Source: Chloroflexi bacterium HGW-Chloroflexi-2
GTDB lineage: Bacteria; Chloroflexota; Anaerolineae; Anaerolineales; Anaerolineaceae
Direction: 5' to 3'
NCBI GenBank assembly: GCA_002840735.1
Contig: PHBY01000009.1
Location: 101,699-165,698 of the forward strand
DNA length: 64,000 nucleotides
Shown here one piece after another: positions 21,238 to 29,569 of the stretch; the stretch's first letter is position 1; each line of letters begins with the position of its first letter. Below the pieces are notes generated by a model. That model searched no databases and was not told the DNA's origin. It saw only the letters and a list, made by a program, of their open reading frames with translations. Position numbers and translations under genes: made by a program.

Positions 21238-21253
21238 TGGCATATAACTTGCA
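21238..21253 (+). promoter_or_regulatory. Predicted sigma-54 (-24/-12) promoter of the TPR-protease operon
   Basis: TGGCATATAACTTGCA, identical to the element upstream of rpoN; 35 nt before the next ORF start. Confidence 0.87.
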
Positions 21254-21258
21254 TCATA

Positions 21259-21288
21259 CCTCTAGAAGAATGATCTGGAGGTTTTTTT
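21259..21288 (+). terminator. Hairpin + T7 tract overlapping the predicted sigma-54 start site; possible terminator of the rpoN operon / leader element
   Basis: CCTCTAGA-agaatga-TCTGGAGG (8-bp stem, one G-U) followed by TTTTTTT; 3' arm contains the GGAGG SD of the next gene. Confidence 0.5.
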
Positions 21289-21600
21289 ATGATAAAAGAG
21301 GATTTAATCACATTGCTAACACTCGTTTTTATGGGATTAGGATTAATTACATTCATAACCGGTTTCATCGTTTTATTAACCCGTGTCTTAGGTAAGGGCA
21401 TTTCCCAAATTGCCAAAGAAACCCAAAAAGTTGTTCAAAAAGGAATAACTGAAGAAATTGCTTCCATCATAGGAAATGCATCAGTCCTTATAGATTCTTT
21501 AAATCAGATGGTGACCACCGCTGCTGGTATTGGTGTATTTCTGATGATCTTAGGTGTTTTATTGATGGCTGGATCCTTCGCATTATTCTTACGATTCTAG
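21289..21600 (+). CDS. Small two-TM membrane protein, unknown function
   Basis: 103 aa; TM-like segments at both ends flanking an amphipathic helix-rich centre; GGAGG SD. Confidence 0.75.
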   Translation: MIKEDLITLLTLVFMGLGLITFITGFIVLLTRVLGKGISQIAKETQKVVQKGITEEIASIIGNASVLIDSLNQMVTTAAGIGVFLMILGVLLMAGSFALFLRF

Positions 21601-21621
21601 ATTATTCATAAAGGAGTATTA

Positions 21622-24600
21622 ATGAATACAACATTATTTTTCCAATCCTTAAAGGATAGTCTGAATGAAAACGATCAGAAAATTTTGATTGAATCTGCAA
21701 AACAAGACAAATTGCTTCTGAAGCAAATCAGAAACAATGATTTTTTTATGCAATGTGTCGAATCCTTCGGAAAATCCTTAGATAAATGGTCACTGGGTAA
21801 AGTGGCGATGTCGTCGGTGAATTCGAAAATTGAGTTATTGGGAAAAGATGTGAAAGAAAAGCACTATCTGAAAAATGCAATTTCTATTTTGGATGAAACA
21901 TTTAAGAATCATTCCAAAGAAATTGATTTTCAGAGAGCAACTTACATTGCACTCGCTTTATTCGAAAGAAAAAGAAAAAATCAGTCCTGGACTGGATTGC
22001 TTGAAGAACTATCCAATGGATTTTCCCGTAAATCAACATTATTGACCTGGCGGACAAGTCTGGCAATTCTATACAGTTTGACCGATTTCGATGATGATCT
22101 TCTTCAAGCTTTAATTATTGGCAAAGATCCTTATATTGGTGTTAGTTTTGTTAATCATATTCTAGCCACACAATTAATCCCCCAAAAAGAAAAAGCACTC
22201 AGGTTAGTAAGATTATTAGAAAAACAATCTTTAGAGACACAGATTATATGGGTACATACCTTGCCAAACCAGGTCTCCTATTTAGCAAACCAAATCTCAA
22301 TAGTTCTGGAAGAATCGAAAATCTTTTCAAAAAGCATAAGTGAATCTCACACCAATCAGGGTTTTGATTTTGTCTCAAAATTTGATCCAGCATTCAAAGA
22401 AAACTTACTCAATGGATTTCGATATCAACTTGAGAAATCACCACTTCAGGCAAAATCAAATTTCTTAAATGCCAGGGAGAAACTGCAACAAATTCTAAGA
22501 TTAATCGATCTAAATATCATTTCTCAATCCTATAACGAAGTTCATGATGATCTGATGACTTATTTGAACGAACCAAAATTTAATGATCTGGCTTTTAGTC
22601 ACCTGGTTGATGAAAGTAAGTCTTTGAATGATGGAAAACCAAATTTTCCTAACAAGGGGATATTATCAAATCTGACTTACGCCTGTGAGGTACAGAAAAA
22701 AGGTGATGGATTAAAAGCCAGGGAAATTGGAGAAAAACAATTCAATAACTGGTTTAATGCATTAAAAGTTGAATGGCCATCATCTGAAACTGTATCTTAT
22801 TTACACAATTTGGATCATAAAAAAATTATTCTCTTACTTAATTCACTTGGTTTAAATGGTTTGAGTGCGGAATATATTAAATTTCTTTCAACAATATCTC
22901 TTTCAATGGATGAGATGCAGGAAGAATTAATTCAAGGGCTTCAGACTTTGAATTTAATAGATGAAGCTTATAGTGAATTAAAAATGTCCTTAAACAACCA
23001 TGAAAGTCAAGAGAAAACATACAAGAATATTTTTGGTTTATTATCCAAAAGTAAAAATTGGAATGCTTTATTTAGCGAGTGGGAAAATTACGCTCAATCT
23101 TATTTGATGTCACAGGAAGATTGGATAAATTATGCCCAAGCAGCTTTAAACGCAAACCAACTGGAAAAAACCAGAGTCCTTCTTGAAAAAATGAAATCAG
23201 AAGGAGTAAATCGTACCCAGATCGATGTCATAAGTGGGAAACTGTATTATTCAGAAGGGGATTATGAAAAAGCCAGAGCCATTCTGGAAGAAACAACGAT
23301 GAGATTACCAGAATATGAAGAAGGTTGGACTGTCTTAAGTGATGTATACAAAAAAATGGGACTGTTCCAGAAATCCATGGAAACGCTTCGATCAGCTGTT
23401 TTAGCTATCCCCAATTCTTCGCAAATTCACTTCAATTTAGCAAAAGCGTGTATTGATCAGGAATTATTTGCGGAAGCTCTACCTTATATTCGAAAAGCAG
23501 TAGGATTAAATCCTGATAATTCTTTCTATACTCTTAATTTAATCCAAACATTGCAAACTCTTGGCAGAACAGATGAAGCTGATCTGATCTTGAGTCAGGG
23601 ACGACAAAAATGGCCATTTGATCGAGAAATTGCATTCGTTGATGCTGTCCGTCAGGTTGAAAAGCAAAACCGTGATGCTGCCCTGGTGGCTTTTGATGTA
23701 GCAATTAATTTACATGATGTGAATACTCCTATCAATAAACTATTATTGTATGTTCAAACAATACTGGGTGATCGCCCTGAGAAATTTCTTCCAACCGATG
23801 GAAAGCACAATGAAATAAGTAATTTATTGAATGCCCAGAAAATTCTTCAAACAGCAATAAAAGAGGGTTCGGATGATACGAATTATTTGCAATTGGTTCT
23901 TGGTGAAGTGTACTATTTGACAGGTGAAACAGAAGCCGCCAATTCTATATATACAAAATTGGTCAATGATTTCAAATCTAACCAGATCCACCAGTCATTG
24001 CTTTGGAGAGTATATGCTGGTTTGGGTCTCGTCAAAATTGATTTGTGTGAGGTCGATAGTGGTATTGCTGCTTTGCAGGAGGCTGATCAATTAAATCCAA
24101 AACATTTAGGTATAAAACAAAAAATAGCTGAAACTTATCTATCAGCTTCATTAACCAATCAAGCTGAAGCCAAAGCAGAAGAGATTTACCAGATGGGTTC
24201 TACAGACATTGAGAATTTGTTGTGGTACTCAAACTTTATGGCTAAATTGGGGAATGCAAAAGGAGAAATCCAAGGGTTAGAACAGATTTTACATTTTGAC
24301 CCAGTAAATTCAATCGCTATTACCAGATTGGCAAATATCTATATTACCAATGGAGATCTAGATCGGGCAAATGAGGTACTGGAGAAATTAAGTGGAGCAG
24401 AAAATCTTGAAAACCACGATTTAAGAAATGCCGTAATATCATATCTGCGAATTGGTAAATATCTGGAAGCATTAAATTGGTTCAATAAAACTGTTGATAA
24501 CCAGAACGGTGTGGAGATAAAGAAAAGAGTTATTGAAAAAATATTCCTATTGATGACCAATCAAAATTGGGATACAGCGCTGGCAGAGATCCAGAACCTT

Positions 24601-26976
24601 AAAAGGACAACTTCAAATTCAAGAATATTGTCCTCATTGGAAGGAGAATGTTTATACAAAAAGGGGGATTATTCTGCCGCGATTTATGCGTTTGATGCTG
24701 CTTTTTCTTTCCCATCAGATGATAAAACTCCAGTACAAGAATATCTGCAAAATGATTCTTTGATCCCAGCTAATTGGCTAGAAAAGAAAATTAAAGATTT
24801 CTCAATTCTGCAATTCCTTACCAATTCACACAAGAAAAAATTGGAATTCGATCAATGTCTGGAAATGATCGACAGAATGATCAAAATCAATCCAGAAGAA
24901 CCGTGGCTCTACTTAATGGGTGCAGAATTTTCCCTGCAATTAACGGACTATGATTTAGCTTCCAATTATCTTCTGAGATATAGAAACACCTGCACATCAG
25001 AAAATGTCGAATTGGATACAGATCTATATGCAACGGCTTTAGATTTTGCAAGTGCGTTCCTGGATGATCGCGAATACCGGTTATCCTTTAAAGATGACGG
25101 GTCTAAAAATGAATTAAGAAAAGTTCTGAAAGCTCATTATTTACTGGATAAGAATTTATTTGCTGATGCCAATCAATTTTTCAAAGAGACCAGCATCGCT
25201 AATGAACAACCATTCAAGACGAACACAGATGATCCATACGGTGATATAAGAGAATCTGTTCACAGAAGACTGTCTCTGTTGTTGGTTTGGAGGTTGAACG
25301 ATTATCCAAAAGTAGCGAAATTATTAGAACAATTTGAGACTGAAAATATCGAAAAAGCATACTTGAATCTGGCAATTGAATTTACCTACGGAGCCATGCT
25401 TGATATTTTCGAAAAAAATGGCATTCATTCCCATCGAAGTAGTGTGCTTGATAAGGAAATTATGGATCCACGCACAATAAGCTCGTTGCTTACCATTATC
25501 AACCGTAACGGGAAGACAAAAGCGATTAAAAATATTGAGAACCTCCAAAAAATAATCATCGATAAAGATTACTCTACTGCATTTAGTTTGATCAATTCCA
25601 AAACACTACCTAAATATATGAATTTTGTTCTAGTGAATTCTATGATGAAAGCTGATAAATCAGAAATGATCAGCGAATATATTTCAAATTTCAGGACTGA
25701 ATCCTACGAAAAATTGTTCTACTTGATTAACAACCAAACCATGAGTTTGAAAGAAAAAATGGCTTTCATAAATTCTCAAATTCCGACAGATGATCCAGTC
25801 TGGTTGATGGAAAGTTCGAATATTTATGAAAAAAATGGAAATTTACACGAAGCGATCGAATTAGCGGAACAAGCATATAAAATTTGGCCAGATGAGGATA
25901 ATTGGAGAATTCGAATAGCAAAACTTTATCAAGAGTCAGGTGATTTTGAGAGTGCAGACCAATATTGGAAGAGCATTTTAACGAACTCAAAAAATCCAGA
26001 AAGTGTAATTTATCAATACACAAATTTATTGCTGGAAAACAAAAAAGCGCTTGAGGTGGTTGAGTTATTGGATGAGTATAAAGGAAAAATTCCTGAAACC
26101 TATGATTTCCATGCTTCGTATGCAACAGCCAACTTAATACTGAAATCCTTTGAAAAGAGTATGATTTCTATTCAAGCGGCTAGAAAATTCAAACCGGTTT
26201 CCAACGAATTAGACTATTTAGAAGCAGAAGCATTTTACTTGAATGGCGAAGATGAAAAATCGAAAAATAAAATTTTTGAAATACTTCAAAATAATCCCAG
26301 ATATGAACTGGCATACATTCTACATTCAGTGATTTTAAGAGAAGCTGGCAAATCCAGTGAAGCTATAAAAATAATCAATAATGGATTGGAAAAATGCTCG
26401 GATAGCAAAGGACTGCAAATCGAAAAAATTAAGATTCTGAAAGCACTGGATGACATTTCCAATGGATTAATGTTGGCTTCAGAACTTTCTCAAAGGTTCC
26501 CAAATGATATTGAAGTCTTGAAAATCCTGGCTAATCTTTATCACGATATCGAAGACTTTCAAGCTGCTGAAGTTGTCGCCAGGAAGAGTTTACACTTACA
26601 ATCAAACCAACCAGATATTCATCTATTATTAGGGAAAGTTGCAAAACATCAGGGTCAGCTCGATCAAGCATTGAATCATTTTTCAAAAGCTGCCATGTCA
26701 ATTGCTGAAGGCGTTGAACCCTGGTTGGAAATTGGTGATATCTATCAGGACCAACAAGAAACTGAAAAAGCTTTGGAATCTTATCGAGAAGCATACTCAC
26801 GTAATGACAAAGATTATAGAGCTTTTTATAAGACTGGTCTTTTATTGCGAGATCTCAAAGATTATCAAGGTGCAGAAAAAATGCTTAAGATTGCATCTTC
26901 TCTTTCACCGAAAGATACAAATATTCGTCGCCAATTAGCTGGTGTAATTGCATTGAATCTGGTTCACTCTTCATAG
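21622..26976 (+). CDS. Very large TPR-repeat protein (1784 aa)
   Basis: Single uninterrupted ORF with many TPR-like helical pairs (e.g. YYSEGDYEKARAILEETTMRLPEYEEGWTVLSDVYKKMG; PDIHLLLGKVAKHQGQLDQALNHFSKAA). Confidence 0.9.
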   Translation: MNTTLFFQSLKDSLNENDQKILIESAKQDKLLLKQIRNNDFFMQCVESFGKSLDKWSLGKVAMSSVNSKIELLGKDVKEKHYLKNAISILDETFKNHSKEIDFQRATYIALALFERKRKNQSWTGLLEELSNGFSRKSTLLTWRTSLAILYSLTDFDDDLLQALIIGKDPYIGVSFVNHILATQLIPQKEKALRLVRLLEKQSLETQIIWVHTLPNQVSYLANQISIVLEESKIFSKSISESHTNQGFDFVSKFDPAFKENLLNGFRYQLEKSPLQAKSNFLNAREKLQQILRLIDLNIISQSYNEVHDDLMTYLNEPKFNDLAFSHLVDESKSLNDGKPNFPNKGILSNLTYACEVQKKGDGLKAREIGEKQFNNWFNALKVEWPSSETVSYLHNLDHKKIILLLNSLGLNGLSAEYIKFLSTISLSMDEMQEELIQGLQTLNLIDEAYSELKMSLNNHESQEKTYKNIFGLLSKSKNWNALFSEWENYAQSYLMSQEDWINYAQAALNANQLEKTRVLLEKMKSEGVNRTQIDVISGKLYYSEGDYEKARAILEETTMRLPEYEEGWTVLSDVYKKMGLFQKSMETLRSAVLAIPNSSQIHFNLAKACIDQELFAEALPYIRKAVGLNPDNSFYTLNLIQTLQTLGRTDEADLILSQGRQKWPFDREIAFVDAVRQVEKQNRDAALVAFDVAINLHDVNTPINKLLLYVQTILGDRPEKFLPTDGKHNEISNLLNAQKILQTAIKEGSDDTNYLQLVLGEVYYLTGETEAANSIYTKLVNDFKSNQIHQSLLWRVYAGLGLVKIDLCEVDSGIAALQEADQLNPKHLGIKQKIAETYLSASLTNQAEAKAEEIYQMGSTDIENLLWYSNFMAKLGNAKGEIQGLEQILHFDPVNSIAITRLANIYITNGDLDRANEVLEKLSGAENLENHDLRNAVISYLRIGKYLEALNWFNKTVDNQNGVEIKKRVIEKIFLLMTNQNWDTALAEIQNLKRTTSNSRILSSLEGECLYKKGDYSAAIYAFDAAFSFPSDDKTPVQEYLQNDSLIPANWLEKKIKDFSILQFLTNSHKKKLEFDQCLEMIDRMIKINPEEPWLYLMGAEFSLQLTDYDLASNYLLRYRNTCTSENVELDTDLYATALDFASAFLDDREYRLSFKDDGSKNELRKVLKAHYLLDKNLFADANQFFKETSIANEQPFKTNTDDPYGDIRESVHRRLSLLLVWRLNDYPKVAKLLEQFETENIEKAYLNLAIEFTYGAMLDIFEKNGIHSHRSSVLDKEIMDPRTISSLLTIINRNGKTKAIKNIENLQKIIIDKDYSTAFSLINSKTLPKYMNFVLVNSMMKADKSEMISEYISNFRTESYEKLFYLINNQTMSLKEKMAFINSQIPTDDPVWLMESSNIYEKNGNLHEAIELAEQAYKIWPDEDNWRIRIAKLYQESGDFESADQYWKSILTNSKNPESVIYQYTNLLLENKKALEVVELLDEYKGKIPETYDFHASYATANLILKSFEKSMISIQAARKFKPVSNELDYLEAEAFYLNGEDEKSKNKIFEILQNNPRYELAYILHSVILREAGKSSEAIKIINNGLEKCSDSKGLQIEKIKILKALDDISNGLMLASELSQRFPNDIEVLKILANLYHDIEDFQAAEVVARKSLHLQSNQPDIHLLLGKVAKHQGQLDQALNHFSKAAMSIAEGVEPWLEIGDIYQDQQETEKALESYREAYSRNDKDYRAFYKTGLLLRDLKDYQGAEKMLKIASSLSPKDTNIRRQLAGVIALNLVHSS

Positions 26977-26984
26977 GAGAAAAC

Positions 26985-29498
26985 ATGGAATTTTCATACC
27001 CAAAACATGACGAAAAAATCAACCGTGGAACAGTAATTCAACTTATTGTTTCGGCACTTCAAAACAAAAAATTTGTTTTTGGGCGGCAATTAGCGCAAAA
27101 ATGGTTGTCTTATTATCCTGGTGATCTCACCGTCCAGTATTATTTAGCCTTGTTTTATCAAAAAGAGAATCAGCTTGAATTAGCAGCCGATGTAACCAGA
27201 AAAATTATTGAGACCGATCCCGAATATTTGTCGGCTCATGAGCTTTTTGTAACCTTACCTATTGCGGATGAAGAAAAAGATCTCTCATCGGCTTGTATTC
27301 ATGTTTTGGGTGGAGTCACCAAAAATAAAAGTGCCTTACCTGCCTGGGGTCCTGCTTTGCGCGTTGTAAAGAAATCGATTGGCAAAGAAAAATTTGATAA
27401 CGCCGGTGATTTAATGGTGAGGATATTATCATTGAAATTAGATAATCCAATCATCAATTTGTTTCACCTAAAATCTATATATTTCCAGAAGGATGCTAAT
27501 TCAGTTAGAAATTTAGCAGAGATTTATCACAACAAATGGCCGAACACTTTATTTTATAAGTTGATCCTGGCTGAACAATTACTGGAAAGTGGTGAAGAAG
27601 AAGAAGCAGTAAATTTACTACATGATTGTGTGGCGAAAGATTCATCCGGTCAAATTGCGCGTAGATTGTGGGGAGACCAACATGTTTTCTTGCCATTATG
27701 GCCTGATGAGCTGAGTGTTCGATTTGACTTTCAGGTTCCTGGAGAGGTTGCCTCTGACATGGGATGGAACCGTTTGCCAGAAGGTAAATTTGAAGAATCG
27801 AATTATGTTTATGGTGATCAGACAGAAGAACCATCGAAAAGTTTTTCCGGTGAACCACGCAGCAAAGCGTTTATGGAAGCTGAAAAAGAATTTCAGCGGA
27901 TTGCAAAATCGATTAAGAAGGATTTTAGTGGGAAATTAGATGGTCGCTTTCCAGTCTATGTAATCATGACAACCAAAACTGGAATGATCCAGCAGTATGG
28001 TCAACAGACATATAACGTGATCACCCAATCCATGTCACAGATCAATCAAGTTCTACAGAAAAAATCCGGATGGGATAGTTTAATTTTCATACCTGATGAC
28101 TCAAAAACACAACAAAAGTTAAACCTTGCTCCGATTACAGTAATTGATCCATGGAAAATCAAATTAGCAATCCATGATTTGGATAAAATGCTGGCCAAAA
28201 GAGGTGAGAGAATTGGCGCAATGTTAATTGTTGGAGGTAATGAGGTAGTGCCATTCCACCGCTTACCAAATCCAACAGATGATGTTGATGACGAAATTTA
28301 TTCTGATAATCCATATGGTAGTTTGGATAATAACTATTTTGTCACCAGTTGGCCATTAGGTCGAGTTATTGGTGAAAAAGGACAGGACGCAGGTTTACTC
28401 ATTCAACAGTTACGACAAATCGTAAAATTTCACATGCAGCCGAAATCAGTCAACAAAGTATGGGAACGGATTGTCAGGTCCTTCACCAACATCTTTACCT
28501 ATAAATATTTATCAAGTTTCGGATATTCTGCATCCGTTTGGAAGAGATCATCAACGACCGTTTATAAAGCTTTAGGAGAATCCAAATCCTTATATATTTC
28601 TCCAAACGGCAAAAAACAGTCTTTGACAAAACAAGATTTAGTGTCTGTTGACTTTGGTTATTTTAACCTGCATGGTTTAGTTGATCGTCCTGAATGGTAT
28701 GGGCAAAGAGATTATTTAGATCCACCTGGAAATGATTATCCTGTGGCTTTATCACCAGATGATTTGATTATTAATGGTAAAGCACCAAAAGTAGTTCTTA
28801 CGGAAGCCTGTTATGGCGGTCATGTTTTTGGAAAGAATGAAAACGAATCGATCGCCCTAAAATATTTATCACTTGGCACCAATGTCGTAATTGGCTCAAC
28901 CAGCACGTCCTATGGTTCGGTTGCACCACCACTGATTGCAGCAGATTTATTTGCTCAACTATTCTGGCAACATATCCGCGAAGGTTACCTGGTTGGCGAG
29001 TCGTTTCAAAGGGCTAAAATCTCCTTTGTTCAGGAAATGATGAATCGTCAGGGGTATCTGGATGGCGAAGATCAGAAGACTTTGATCCAGTTTGTTTATT
29101 ACGGTGATCCATTCTTTATTTATGAAGGCAAAGAAATCCAGATTAAACGTGTCAATTTAATTGATCGACCGGATAAAATCAGGACAATCTCGGATCATAA
29201 AAATGGAGGATCAAGCATGGATATTCCTGAAGAGACGATGCAACACGTAAAATCCACTTTAAAATCATATTTACCTGGTATTGATAATGCTGATGTAAAA
29301 ATGAGTCGACTACAAATTGGTTCATCGAGAACTGTAAGCGCTGATGGTCAGAAACAATCCAAACCAAAAGTGTTAAGTGATAAATTTATGGTTACTGTGC
29401 GGAATCCCATTCAGATTAATCAGAACCGGTATTATCAAATAGCTCGATTAACATTCGACAAAAAAGGCAGCGTTATCAAAGTGGCGATGTCCAGGTAA
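26985..29498 (+). CDS. TPR-containing caspase-fold (clan CD; C25/CHAT-like) predicted cysteine protease
   Basis: N-terminal TPR-like helices; YFNLHG (His563) and VVLTEACYGG (Cys609) followed by GTNVVIGSTSTSYGS; no signal peptide; SD AGGAG 8 nt after the TPR gene stop. Confidence 0.8.
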   Translation: MEFSYPKHDEKINRGTVIQLIVSALQNKKFVFGRQLAQKWLSYYPGDLTVQYYLALFYQKENQLELAADVTRKIIETDPEYLSAHELFVTLPIADEEKDLSSACIHVLGGVTKNKSALPAWGPALRVVKKSIGKEKFDNAGDLMVRILSLKLDNPIINLFHLKSIYFQKDANSVRNLAEIYHNKWPNTLFYKLILAEQLLESGEEEEAVNLLHDCVAKDSSGQIARRLWGDQHVFLPLWPDELSVRFDFQVPGEVASDMGWNRLPEGKFEESNYVYGDQTEEPSKSFSGEPRSKAFMEAEKEFQRIAKSIKKDFSGKLDGRFPVYVIMTTKTGMIQQYGQQTYNVITQSMSQINQVLQKKSGWDSLIFIPDDSKTQQKLNLAPITVIDPWKIKLAIHDLDKMLAKRGERIGAMLIVGGNEVVPFHRLPNPTDDVDDEIYSDNPYGSLDNNYFVTSWPLGRVIGEKGQDAGLLIQQLRQIVKFHMQPKSVNKVWERIVRSFTNIFTYKYLSSFGYSASVWKRSSTTVYKALGESKSLYISPNGKKQSLTKQDLVSVDFGYFNLHGLVDRPEWYGQRDYLDPPGNDYPVALSPDDLIINGKAPKVVLTEACYGGHVFGKNENESIALKYLSLGTNVVIGSTSTSYGSVAPPLIAADLFAQLFWQHIREGYLVGESFQRAKISFVQEMMNRQGYLDGEDQKTLIQFVYYGDPFFIYEGKEIQIKRVNLIDRPDKIRTISDHKNGGSSMDIPEETMQHVKSTLKSYLPGIDNADVKMSRLQIGSSRTVSADGQKQSKPKVLSDKFMVTVRNPIQINQNRYYQIARLTFDKKGSVIKVAMSR

Positions 29499-29530
29499 TA
29501 TTGTCACTGAAAGTTTGATCGCTTATAATC

Positions 29531-29556
29531 ATGGGCAAATCGTTTTGCCCATTTTT
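29531..29556 (+). terminator. Intrinsic terminator of the TPR-protease operon
   Basis: ATGGGCAAA-tcgt-TTTGCCCAT 9-bp stem followed by TTTTT. Confidence 0.85.
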
Positions 29557-29569
29557 AATTGGAGTCTTC

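Noticed and set aside
16647-29556. Assignment of the TPR/protease module as a type III-E CRISPR (Craspase) locus
   Set aside because: No gRAMP/Cas7-11, other cas gene or repeat array anywhere in the window; only a general architectural analogy remains.
29531-29569. Upstream start of alaS (MGKSFCPFLIGVF...) in the ORF track
   Set aside because: This stretch is the hairpin and T-tract of a terminator; the canonical AlaRS start MEKIFSG at 29570 fits better.
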